From Parabacteroides johnsonii DSM 18315 (lineage in GTDB: Bacteria > Bacteroidota > Bacteroidia > Bacteroidales > Tannerellaceae): DNA of 64,000 nucleotides. The notes below the pieces were generated by a model that worked only from the letters and a program-made list of their open reading frames with translations, was not told the DNA's origin and made no database searches. This document shows, one piece after another, positions 8,636 to 16,542 of the stretch. Both the position numbers and the translations under genes were made by a program. How positions within the stretch are numbered: position 1 is the first letter of the stretch; each line of letters opens with the position of its first letter. The DNA lies in the NCBI RefSeq assembly GCF_025151045.1, contig NZ_CP102285.1, positions 3,472,001 to 3,536,000 of the forward strand, read 5' to 3'.

Positions 8636-8713
8636 TGTGGTTTTTTCATAATAGTATTAGATTTAAGGTTAACAAAGTTGGTTAGGGGTTGTCGTGAGAC
8701 AGCCTTTAATTGT
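8636..8713 (+). ncRNA. Small-RNA-like cassette, copy 2
   Basis: Its first 59 bp match copy 1 without a mismatch; similarity stops inside the terminal hairpin. The hairpin is GGTTGTC-GTGA-GACAGCC (8688-8705) followed by TTTAATTG, so the stem is preserved although the bases differ, as expected for a functional terminator or RNA helix. It ends about 50 bp before the convergent dprA stop, so it is not a leader of any plus-strand gene, which favours an independent RNA. Confidence 0.65.
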
Positions 8714-8765
8714 TTATAGGGGTTTCGTTTCTCTCCCACATACAAACCATACATAAAAAGGACGA

Positions 8766-9881
8766 TCAGGACAGTTTATAGATATTCCCCGGTAACGCTT
8801 TTATTTTCCCGTTTATTTCCAGTTCGAACAATAGCGTAGAAAGTTGATGCACCGGCATCTCCAATACTAAGGCAAGCTCGTTGATATGAATTTCGTTCCG
8901 CGTTCGCATGATGGCTAAAACCGGATTTTGTTCCGGGACGGAAACATCCGTATCGGCGAAAAGCAGTTCCGTTTGAGCGGGAGTAGCCGTAGCTTGGATA
9001 TCCCAACAAAGAGCAGATAGCAAGTCGTCGGCAGAAGTAATCAGGCCGGCTTTATTTTGTCGGATCAAGTTGTTGCATCCTTTGGAATGGCTGTCGCCGA
9101 CACGTCCAGGAAAGCTATAGACATCCCGGCCATAAGAAAATGCAATATCGGCAGTCACCAGAGAACCTCCTTTCTCAGCCGATTCAACCACGATCGTACA
9201 ATCCGACATTCCAGCGACAATCCGGTTCCGCCGGAGGAAATTAGGGCGGTCCGGTTCTGTCCCGCTGGGAAAGTCAGTCAACAAACCGCCTGATTCCAGC
9301 ATTTCCACAGCCGTATTCCGATGGCTGGAAGGATAGATACGGTCCAGACCATGCGCCAGTACGGCAACGGTCGGCAGTTGGTTGTGTAAGGCACTCCGGT
9401 GGGCACAGATATCGATACCGTAAGCCAGTCCGCTCACGACCAACAAATTAGGAATCGCCTCTGCCAGGTCTTTTATAAGGGATTCGGTAAGCCCCCGGCC
9501 GTATTCGGTCGCGTTGCGAGTACCTACGACACTGATGATACGGCTTGCATCAAGATTTGTATTTCCCTTGAAATAGAAAAGTATGGGAGCATCCGGACAT
9601 TCTCTTAGGCGTGCCGGATAAGCTGCATCAGTCAGGTAATAACAGGAAATATTATTTTTCTCGATAAACGCCAACTCTTTTTCCGCCCGTTGGAGGATTT
9701 CCGGGCGCTTGATCTCGGCAGCGAGATGGCTGCCGATACCGGGGATTCTTCCTAACAACTGTTGCTTTTCAGCAAACACAGCTTCTGCATCGTCCAAGGT
9801 CTGCAGGAGATGGCGTGCCAGGATATCTCCCACGCCGTTTATCATAGTAAGGCCTATTTGGTAAATCAGTTTGTCTGTCAT
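8766..9881 (-). CDS. dprA: DNA processing protein DprA
   Basis: 371 residues. DprA/Smf loads RecA on incoming single-stranded DNA during transformation. An N-terminal HhH-like segment (LARHLLQTL, RIPGIGSHLAAEIKR) precedes the Rossmann domain with the family motifs VVGTRNATEYG (near 118-128), SGLAYGIDICAH and PSGTEPDRPNFLRRNRIVAG. A C-terminal winged-helix region follows (about 310-371). The gene's start overlaps the preceding thioesterase stop by 4 bp, so translation is probably coupled in a U32 peptidase-thioesterase-dprA operon. Confidence 0.95.
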   Translation of the reverse strand: MTDKLIYQIGLTMINGVGDILARHLLQTLDDAEAVFAEKQQLLGRIPGIGSHLAAEIKRPEILQRAEKELAFIEKNNISCYYLTDAAYPARLRECPDAPILFYFKGNTNLDASRIISVVGTRNATEYGRGLTESLIKDLAEAIPNLLVVSGLAYGIDICAHRSALHNQLPTVAVLAHGLDRIYPSSHRNTAVEMLESGGLLTDFPSGTEPDRPNFLRRNRIVAGMSDCTIVVESAEKGGSLVTADIAFSYGRDVYSFPGRVGDSHSKGCNNLIRQNKAGLITSADDLLSALCWDIQATATPAQTELLFADTDVSVPEQNPVLAIMRTRNEIHINELALVLEMPVHQLSTLLFELEINGKIKALPGNIYKLS

Positions 9882-10288
9882 GTATGTTCTATTCTTTTTA
9901 GCATTTCGTCGAAATATTCACCGCGTGTCAGCTTTCCGTTCTCAACGATAACCGACTCGACGATCCCTTTCGTTGCCAGCGCATTGTCGGAAGCTCTGTA
10001 AATGTCCTGTTCGAAGACGAGCTTGACACCCTTTTTATAGACATTGAGGCAAGAGATGTAGCTATCGCCGCTCTTAAGCGAGGTCTTATACTGGATTTCT
10101 ACCCGCGACACAAATCCGTCAACCCCTTTTTCGTGCATCTTTCCGAAGTTCTCGCCGAGTGATTCAAGGAATTCATGCCGGGTATGTTCCATATAATGCT
10201 GGTAGTTGGAGTTGTTGACCACTCCCTGCAGGTCGCATTCGTAATCGCGAACCTTGTCTGTCAGTTTAAAAATATACTCTTTCATCAT
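9878..10288 (-). CDS. Acyl-CoA thioesterase, 4HBT hotdog family
   Basis: 136 residues, the normal length for YbgC/FadM-type hotdog thioesterases. The active-site signature DYECDLQGVVNNSNYQHYME lies at about residues 15-34, with Asp19 the likely catalytic residue. It hydrolyses acyl-CoA or acyl-ACP thioesters in the cytoplasm; the acyl chain is unknown. Both ends overlap neighbours by 4 bp (U32 peptidase upstream, dprA downstream), indicating one operon. Confidence 0.85.
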   Translation of the reverse strand: MMKEYIFKLTDKVRDYECDLQGVVNNSNYQHYMEHTRHEFLESLGENFGKMHEKGVDGFVSRVEIQYKTSLKSGDSYISCLNVYKKGVKLVFEQDIYRASDNALATKGIVESVIVENGKLTRGEYFDEMLKRIEHT

Positions 10289-11556
10289 TCAAATACTTTT
10301 TCAAGTTGAACCTTTTCCATTTTATACAACCGGTCGGACGGACGGATCTTCTCGTTCACCTTAAAGGAGAATCGTTCGCCTTTGACGGTTTCATCCACCG
10401 GTTTCAAATCTACGCGGATTTCTTCTATTGTTTGCATGACCGCACCCGTTGTCGGTCCGGTAATCAGGATCTCATCGCCCACTTTCAGGCTGCCAGATTC
10501 CATTTCGAACTCAGCCACACCGATCTTGTCAAAATATTTGATCCCTTTGGCGACATACACTTTCTTCTTTGTCGCGCCGGAACCATATTTACTGCTCCAT
10601 TCACCCAACCGTTGCCCCAGGTAATAACCGTCCCAGAATCCCCGGTTGAACACACTACGCAGGCGTTCATCCCAAGTGGCAACTTTCTCTTCGTCGAACG
10701 TGCCGTTGCAGTAGGCACGTACGGCTTCCTTATAACATTCGGTCACCAGACGGACATATTCGGGACCGCGGGCACGTCCTTCGATCTTGAATACCCGTAC
10801 GCCTGCATCCATCATCTTATTCATGAAATGAATTGTTTTCAGGTCTTTAGGCGACATGATATACTGGTTTTCGATATCCAGTTCAATATTGCTGTCTTTG
10901 TCTTTTACCGAATAAGCACGCCGGCAGATCTGCATGCAGGCTCCCCGGTTGGCGGAAGCGTTCATCTCGTGCAGGCTCAGGTAGCATTTACCGGAAACGG
11001 CCATACAGAGGGCTCCATGAGCAAACATTTCGATGCGGATCAGTTCTCCTTTCGGCCCTGTGATCTGCTGGTCGACGATCTGCTGGTAGATTTCGTGCAC
11101 TTGTTTCAGGTTCAGCTCGCGTGCCAGGACAACGACATCGGCAAAACGGGCATAGAATTTCAGCGCTTCCGCATTGGAGATATTGAGCTGCGTGGAGAGA
11201 TGCACCTCTTGCCCGATACTGTTCGCATAGTTCATGGCCGCCACATCAGCCGCAATGATTGCAGAGACTTCCGCCTCCTTCGCCGCGTCGATAATCTCGC
11301 GCATCAAAGGCAAATCCTCGCCATATATAACAGTATTAACGGTCAAATAGCTTTTAATACCATGCTCACGGCAGATTGCAACGATCTTGCGCAAGTCGTC
11401 CGTCGTAAAGTTATTGGAAGAGCGCGAACGCATATTCAATCCTTCAATACCGAAATAAATAGAATCGGCTCCTCCCTGGATAGCCGCCATCAGCGATTCG
11501 TACGAACCGACAGGCGCCATTATTTCAAAATCTTTCTCGTTCAAGTTCTTATACAT
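10285..11556 (-). CDS. U32 family peptidase (TrhP-like)
   Basis: 423 residues. The N-terminal TIM-barrel begins MAPVGSYESLMAAIQGGAD. The cysteine cluster typical of U32 proteins is present around residues 180-212 (GALCMAVSGKC, then ANRGACMQICRRAY) and probably binds an Fe-S cluster. A C-terminal beta-barrel domain (about 340-423) is present, as in E. coli TrhP/YegQ, which takes part in tRNA hydroxylation. That role is the best guess; RlhA or true protease roles cannot be excluded. It is first in the operon with the thioesterase and dprA. Confidence 0.85.
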   Translation of the reverse strand: MYKNLNEKDFEIMAPVGSYESLMAAIQGGADSIYFGIEGLNMRSRSSNNFTTDDLRKIVAICREHGIKSYLTVNTVIYGEDLPLMREIIDAAKEAEVSAIIAADVAAMNYANSIGQEVHLSTQLNISNAEALKFYARFADVVVLARELNLKQVHEIYQQIVDQQITGPKGELIRIEMFAHGALCMAVSGKCYLSLHEMNASANRGACMQICRRAYSVKDKDSNIELDIENQYIMSPKDLKTIHFMNKMMDAGVRVFKIEGRARGPEYVRLVTECYKEAVRAYCNGTFDEEKVATWDERLRSVFNRGFWDGYYLGQRLGEWSSKYGSGATKKKVYVAKGIKYFDKIGVAEFEMESGSLKVGDEILITGPTTGAVMQTIEEIRVDLKPVDETVKGERFSFKVNEKIRPSDRLYKMEKVQLEKVFE

Positions 11557-11571
11557 TTACTGGTTCGTTCG

Positions 11572-11579
11572 CAAAGGTA
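11572..11579 (-). promoter_or_regulatory. -7 box for the U32 peptidase operon
   Basis: TACCTTTG on the minus strand, 16 bp before the ATG at 11556. The predicted start of transcription would leave a leader of only about 9 nt. No perfectly spaced -33 TTG is seen. Confidence 0.5.
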
Positions 11580-11598
11580 GGAATAATATCCGAGAAGA

Positions 11599-12795
11599 TC
11601 AGCGCAACTGATAAATCGTGATGAGCGGATTTGAATCTTCCGTTATCTGTTGCAGGACCAGATGCTTCTTGAGGTCAGGATATTTCTCTTTGAGATATTC
11701 GATTTCCACGGCTGTATTAAACTGTACCATTTGTTTTTTGCCGGGATAAGACAGGTAAGGCCAGATAGGAAGACCGTTGTCTTTCGTATTTCGGAGGCCT
11801 ATTCCTGCCAGCGTCCAGTTGTTTTTGAATAATTCCTGGGCATTGATCGGAGAAGTTTCACGTTTCAACTCACCGGTAGCCTTATCCAAACCGTACAAAT
11901 AGAATTTGGATTGGTTGGAACCTTCGAAACATTTAACGAAGTAATGCCGGGGTGTCTCAAAGAAGCTGAAGACGCTATATTTCCCGTCTACCGCCTCATT
12001 ACCGGTCTTGGAAGAGCGCATTTCTTTTTCTTCCTCGGCAGAATATCCCGTGTTGATAAGAAAAGCCGGAGCGATATTTCTTGCATTTACATCCCAGACC
12101 GTGTCTATCCCTTCCGAATAGCATAGTATGCCGTCCTTACTGCCGCTGAATATCCAACCTTTCAGGCTCGTTTCTTCCAACGGCATCAGATCCATATCCC
12201 CGATCGTATGCCGGAATGCGATCGTATCGTCTGTGGCCCAATTAAAGACTCCGAGACTGAACATACCCGGCGTGTTCATAGGAACATACATCCTCCCTAA
12301 TTCCGCCATCGTATTCGGACCGACAGAGAATTGGTACGAGTAAGGGCGCGGATTCTCTATCTTTTTGATAAATTCTCCATCAAAGGAGTAGAAAGAGGTG
12401 GAGAAGTATTCGCTGACACAGAAGAGGCGGTTCTCTTCGTCTACGGTTAGCGAAATGATCTGTCCGGTTTCCCCCGGCCCGTTTCCTGTTTTAGCGATGC
12501 AGCGCAAGAACTTCCCTTTCCGGTCGAACTGCAAGACACCGTCCTGACGGGTGGAATAGACGAAGATATATTCGTCTGAAACACACAAATCCAATACGTC
12601 TGCGATCAAGGATTCATCCGTCAGTTCCAACGGAACATATTCGATGGATTCGATTTCGTCTGCAATCTCTATTTGACCGGAAGTGAAACTCGTTGCTGTC
12701 AGATCGATCCGGGGTAATTTGCTGGCAGATTGATCTGATTCGCATCCGGTAAAAGTGGCAATGGCTGTTATAAGCCCGAACAACATCTTTTTCAT
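11599..12795 (-). CDS. 6-bladed beta-propeller lipoprotein
   Basis: 398 residues; signal peptide with lipobox F-T-G-C (Cys18). The family's opening EIADEIESIEYVPLELTDES (about 42-61) and the blade motif GKFLRCIAKTGNGPGETGQ are present. It is similar in plan to the two propeller proteins at 754-3144. It lies downstream of the TPR/HTH regulator but has its own -7 box (12810-12817), so it can be expressed separately. Ligand unknown. Confidence 0.8.
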   Translation of the reverse strand: MKKMLFGLITAIATFTGCESDQSASKLPRIDLTATSFTSGQIEIADEIESIEYVPLELTDESLIADVLDLCVSDEYIFVYSTRQDGVLQFDRKGKFLRCIAKTGNGPGETGQIISLTVDEENRLFCVSEYFSTSFYSFDGEFIKKIENPRPYSYQFSVGPNTMAELGRMYVPMNTPGMFSLGVFNWATDDTIAFRHTIGDMDLMPLEETSLKGWIFSGSKDGILCYSEGIDTVWDVNARNIAPAFLINTGYSAEEEKEMRSSKTGNEAVDGKYSVFSFFETPRHYFVKCFEGSNQSKFYLYGLDKATGELKRETSPINAQELFKNNWTLAGIGLRNTKDNGLPIWPYLSYPGKKQMVQFNTAVEIEYLKEKYPDLKKHLVLQQITEDSNPLITIYQLR

Positions 12796-12809
12796 ACGCT
12801 TTTTTCTGT

Positions 12810-12817
12810 CAAAAGTA
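12810..12817 (-). promoter_or_regulatory. -7 box for the propeller lipoprotein gene
   Basis: TACTTTTG on the minus strand, a TAnnTTTG match 15 bp before the ATG at 12795. The -33 element is unclear. Confidence 0.45.
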
Positions 12818-12861
12818 GGGAATACGGCTTTCTTGTCGGTTTCACATCAGTTCACATCTGC

Positions 12862-14097
12862 TTAAAAATCATGGATCAAGGAGTCGCATAGCTCCGGCGT
12901 CCCCTTTTCACCTGTTATTTTCTGGTACAGGCGTACGCGGCGCATCGAAATCGCCTGGTTGGTACAGCAGAGAAGCATGGCTGCGGTCGAAGGGGGAATT
13001 CCCATCTTAATCAGGCAGCACATGCGCCATTCCTGTTCGCTAAGCTTCGGTACTTCTTTTTTCAGCCGTTCGCGAAACTCCGGATAGGTCCGGTTGAGCG
13101 CTTGTAATAGTTCTTCCCAGTCTTTGGGGGACGGTTTCCATTCTTCCTTTTTGTGAAAACGCAGGTAGATTTCCGAAGAACAGAAGTCTGCTTCGGACAG
13201 AGAAATGACAGTCTTCTTCTGGCGGTAGCGGAAATATCCCCAGATTCCGGTACTACAGGAGACAAGTAGAGTGAACCAGACGTATATTTGCCCTTTCTGT
13301 GTCTTTTGAGTGTTGGACAAACGTTTTTCCCATTCTTTCTGTTCCGAGGTACGGAGGAGCCGGGTGATTTGATTTTGTTCTTTTTCCTGTCGCAGTTCAG
13401 ATAAGTAATGGAGGTAGCTTTTGTGGTAGAAATCCGCTTGCAAACTATCTCCACGATTTCGGGCGATACGTGACAGGGCCGCATATAGATGCGGATGGGA
13501 AGAAGGAACTTCACTTAAATTCTTTTCGGCTTCATCTAATTTTCCCAAAGCAATCTGCAAATCTGCCAGAGCTAAATATATTTCCGCTTTCTCTTTCCGT
13601 GGAATCGTTTGTCCCGATTCCTCTTTTAGTAAAGTTTCCGCCTCTTTATAACTTCCATTCTGTTGCAAGATCTTTGCCTGCTTTATCCGGCAACCGGCCT
13701 TTTCGTAATAATAAAAGGCGCTGTCTGCCTGTCCGGATAAGGAATAAACATCCCCTATTTCCCGATAAAGTTCCAGCCTTAGTGAATCACTGGCAGGGTT
13801 CAGGATATAGCTTAATGCTACATTTTCGTTTTCCAGTGCTTTCTGCTTCAATGATTGTTTCCGGTAAATTTTTCCTGTTTCCAGGTAGGCAATGGAAAGG
13901 GCGACGCTGTCTTTTTCCTTCTCCGCCTGCCCGATCGCCTGTCGATAGGTCTCTAATGCCGGGAGAAACTGCAACCTTTCTCTGTAAAAGGCAGCCTGCC
14001 GGAGAAGTTCACCGGTGGTCGGAATCTCGTTCTGTCCGGAAGAAGAACAGGCAGTGAAAAGACAAATGAGAATGAGTATTCCTATTTTATGTATCAT
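12862..14097 (-). CDS. TPR membrane protein with C-terminal helix-turn-helix
   Basis: 411 residues. A lipobox-like signal (F-T-A-C, Cys17) is followed by TPR repeats (about 25-230), a coiled segment, one transmembrane helix (about 270-290) and a cytoplasmic domain. Its last 75 residues read as a LuxR-type HTH: PKLSEQEWRMCCLIKMG, then IPPSTAAMLLCCTNQAISM and RRVRLYQKI. Bacteroidetes carry many such membrane-tethered TPR-HTH regulators, which sense envelope signals. The propeller lipoprotein downstream is a candidate target or partner. If the N-terminal cysteine is not lipidated, the segment is simply a signal anchor. Confidence 0.75.
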   Translation of the reverse strand: MIHKIGILILICLFTACSSSGQNEIPTTGELLRQAAFYRERLQFLPALETYRQAIGQAEKEKDSVALSIAYLETGKIYRKQSLKQKALENENVALSYILNPASDSLRLELYREIGDVYSLSGQADSAFYYYEKAGCRIKQAKILQQNGSYKEAETLLKEESGQTIPRKEKAEIYLALADLQIALGKLDEAEKNLSEVPSSHPHLYAALSRIARNRGDSLQADFYHKSYLHYLSELRQEKEQNQITRLLRTSEQKEWEKRLSNTQKTQKGQIYVWFTLLVSCSTGIWGYFRYRQKKTVISLSEADFCSSEIYLRFHKKEEWKPSPKDWEELLQALNRTYPEFRERLKKEVPKLSEQEWRMCCLIKMGIPPSTAAMLLCCTNQAISMRRVRLYQKITGEKGTPELCDSLIHDF

Positions 14098-14119
14098 CTG
14101 GATCTTTCTTTTGAAAGGA

Positions 14120-14127
14120 CAAAGATA
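14120..14127 (-). promoter_or_regulatory. -7 box for the TPR/HTH regulator
   Basis: TATCTTTG on the minus strand, 23 bp before the ATG at 14097. It is a perfect TAnnTTTG match; no well-spaced -33 TTG is visible. Confidence 0.5.
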
Positions 14128-14246
14128 GTAACATTCTTCAATAGGTAATCTCTTCTGTGAAGAGGTTATACCTCCCCGTTCACTCCCCCCAGATTGGAGT
14201 TTGTAAACGGAGAGGAAGACAAGGCTATACTTTATACCCCTGATCC

Positions 14247-16022
14247 TTAGTCGATGAATTGCAGTATTTCGTACCGGACAGGATAATCGATCTTTTTCTT
14301 CAATTCTTGCTTGACGGTTTCCAGCAACTCTTTAGGAGCTTTTTTGTTGATCCTGACAGTTACTTTCGTAATATTATCGCTATAGATCTTGTCTATACGT
14401 TGTCCGAGGTTAGGCCCCAGTTTGGCATGACGATCATATAGAACAAATTGCTGATCCGGTTGTCCGTCCCGATAGCTGAAAACAACCTGTCCCGCAGGAG
14501 GAGGCGGTGGTGGTGGAGGAGCAGCAGCGTCTCCGATTTTGAAAGCGTGCATATTGATTTTGCAGACCCATCCTTTTTTCTCCAACAACCCTTTGAGTTT
14601 TTCCACCTCTTGTCTGGATACTTTGGCATTCTCAGGTTGAAGGATCAAAGGAACCGACTTGGATATCTGATTCAACCGAGAATCATTCTGATTTGCACTG
14701 AACCTTTCTATGCTAAGTGCGGCGACAATCTTTTTGTTCTGAATTAGAAAAACCGCATCGTCATTCTTACGGTAAGGTTTAGCAACATCATCCATGACCG
14801 TGTTCGGGACAGTCTTGTCGATCTTGCATTTAATCCCTTTTTCTTCCAAAACCGCTTTAACCTTTTCCAAATAAGAAGCAGGGACATCCTCAAAAGCCGG
14901 ATTGATAGTCACTTCCAAAGTGTTCTTGAATTGACCTTCCGCAACTCGCGTTCTGATCCTATCCAGCGTTTTGCATACAAGACGGTTCAAATCTTCCGAA
15001 CCAGACACTTTGTAGGTGAGGAAAACAGCATGATCCTGTTGCACAGTTTCCTGATTTACCGTACTTTTGTTAACTGATAGATGAATTTCTCCGGTCGCTT
15101 CCGGTGGTGAACCCACCTCCGGACGAGCGAACGCACTTAAGGCCGCGAGGCCTACCGGGACCAGGAGCGCAAGCTTCAACCGGGCCCAATTGTTCGATTT
15201 CTTTTTTAACATCATAGTAATACGTTTTTTAATTTTACTGTGATTGAAGCTGTTGGCAAGAGTGTAGAGGCTGGAGCCGACAGCTTTTTTCACAAGCAAT
15301 AGTTGATATTTCGTTGCATCGATGCCTTGATTGAGCACACCTTTATCCGCCTGATACTCGTGTATGTCCCGCAACTCCCTTTTCAACAGCCACACGGCAG
15401 GATTCAACCATTGTAGCAGAAGGATCATTTCCATATAGGCCAGATCGACCGAATGGTTATGGCGAAGGTGCATTTTCTCGTGTGTAAGGATTTCATCCGG
15501 ATGATCCCGGTAATCGTCTTCCGACAAGAAGATATAACGCCCCCAACTGAAAGGAGACAAGGAGCCAGGAAGCAGGATCAACGTGTACTTCCCCTGTTGC
15601 AATTTCCTACCACTCCTCGACAGCTGATACATTTTCCTGAATGACAAAACCGTTGTAACCAAACATATACAACAGCCTATAAAATAAACAATCCCGATAA
15701 TCCCTACCCAGGGAACGGAAGTCTCCTTCTGCCCCGTCATACCCGTAAGCACTTCTTCCTTATCCGGAGCCGGAAGCAGATTTACCTCTTCTTCATGGAA
15801 AACCATCTCCCATTGACTGGTCGTATAACTAAAAGGAAGAGGCTGGGATGTTTTGATCCGGCAGAGTGGAAGAAGCATACAGATCCCTGTTCCCACCAAC
15901 AATATCCGGCGGTTGAACCGGAAAAACGTGTCATTGCTAAACAACGCCTTAAAACAGACGTAGAACACAGCCAGACAAATACCGGATTTTAATATGTATA
16001 GAAGAAAGACTTCCATAGACAT
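14247..16022 (-). CDS. BlaR1-like M56 membrane protease with triplicated ExbD-like tail
   Basis: 591 residues. It has membrane segments and the zinc motif HEKMH (near residue 181), followed by the WLNPAVWLLKRELRDIHEYQAD landmark. After a membrane segment near 285-300, the periplasmic part holds three similar units starting near residues 329, 420 and 511. Each has AVFL or VVFS at the front and a helix ending VKAVLEEKGIKCKI, LKGLLEKKGWVCKI or VKQELKKKIDYPVRY. The pattern recalls ExbD/TolR periplasmic domains. An eight-proline run separates units 2 and 3 (about 500-507). No penicillin-binding domain is present. It is coupled to the blaI gene 6 bp upstream. Confidence 0.8.
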   Translation of the reverse strand: MSMEVFLLYILKSGICLAVFYVCFKALFSNDTFFRFNRRILLVGTGICMLLPLCRIKTSQPLPFSYTTSQWEMVFHEEEVNLLPAPDKEEVLTGMTGQKETSVPWVGIIGIVYFIGCCICLVTTVLSFRKMYQLSRSGRKLQQGKYTLILLPGSLSPFSWGRYIFLSEDDYRDHPDEILTHEKMHLRHNHSVDLAYMEMILLLQWLNPAVWLLKRELRDIHEYQADKGVLNQGIDATKYQLLLVKKAVGSSLYTLANSFNHSKIKKRITMMLKKKSNNWARLKLALLVPVGLAALSAFARPEVGSPPEATGEIHLSVNKSTVNQETVQQDHAVFLTYKVSGSEDLNRLVCKTLDRIRTRVAEGQFKNTLEVTINPAFEDVPASYLEKVKAVLEEKGIKCKIDKTVPNTVMDDVAKPYRKNDDAVFLIQNKKIVAALSIERFSANQNDSRLNQISKSVPLILQPENAKVSRQEVEKLKGLLEKKGWVCKINMHAFKIGDAAAPPPPPPPPAGQVVFSYRDGQPDQQFVLYDRHAKLGPNLGQRIDKIYSDNITKVTVRINKKAPKELLETVKQELKKKIDYPVRYEILQFID

Positions 16023-16028
16023 TCGTTT

Positions 16029-16385
16029 TTACTTGTTTTTGATCTGCCGGATCAACTCCTGCAACTCGTCAATCGTAAGCGCCTCCTCTTCTATCAACGT
16101 CGAAACGACACGGGTGTACGAGTTATCATAATATTTGTCGATCACTTGTTTCAGAGAATTACGCCGGTAATCGTCTTCCGATACCAATGCATAATATTGG
16201 TGTGTATTACCATACACCTTGTATCCGATATATCCCTTTTCTTCCAGCGAGCGGACAATCGTGGACAAAGTGTTATAATGCGGCCTGGGCTCTTCCTGCA
16301 AGTCAAGTAACTCGCGAACAAACAAGGGACCTTTCGTCCAAAAGTAGCCCAATATCTCTTCTTCTTTTGATGTCAATCTGACCAT
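16029..16385 (-). CDS. BlaI/MecI-type transcriptional repressor
   Basis: I place the start at ATG 16385 (MVRLTSKEEEILGYFW), which matches the family N-terminus. An upstream in-frame ATG at 16412 would add nine residues but lies inside the -7 box. The product is 118 residues: winged helix with TLSTIVRSLEEKGYI (about 42-56) and a dimerisation helix (DKYYDNSYTRVVSTLIEEE). It should repress its own operon until cleaved by the downstream BlaR1-like protease. It is a diverged paralogue of the repressor at 6523-6885 with a different operator sequence. Confidence 0.9.
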   Translation of the reverse strand: MVRLTSKEEEILGYFWTKGPLFVRELLDLQEEPRPHYNTLSTIVRSLEEKGYIGYKVYGNTHQYYALVSEDDYRRNSLKQVIDKYYDNSYTRVVSTLIEEEALTIDELQELIRQIKNK

Positions 16386-16411
16386 AATTCGTTTTTTATT
16401 AAAGGAATGCA

Positions 16412-16456
16412 CAAATATAACTATATTATTTAGTAATACAACTATACGATATAGTT
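16412..16456 (-). promoter_or_regulatory. blaI-2 promoter and operator palindrome
   Basis: The -7 box TATATTTG (16419-16412) is 19 bp from a TTG (16441-16439). A perfect palindrome AACTATA-CGA-TATAGTT (16440-16456) covers the -33 region, with related half-sites (ACTATA) at 16419-16425 and in 16460-16470. This looks like a multi-site BlaI operator; the protein assignment is inferred from position. Confidence 0.6.
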
Positions 16457-16513
16457 ATTTCACTATATTTATTAGTAGAAACACTTTTCCTCCTGTTTTT
16501 ACCCCGAAATCAG

Positions 16514-16521
16514 TACCTTTG
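16514..16521 (+). promoter_or_regulatory. -7 box for dusB
   Basis: TACCTTTG, a perfect TAnnTTTG match, 21 bp before the dusB ATG at 16543. The expected transcription start near 16528 means the upstream in-frame TTG at 16531 is an unlikely start. Confidence 0.55.
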
Positions 16522-16542
16522 TAGTCGTTATTGACGATAAAT

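Noticed and set aside
10306-11580. A long plus-strand frame opposite the U32 peptidase gene
   Set aside because: It is a codon-bias shadow of the clearly identified minus-strand gene and shows no family resemblance.
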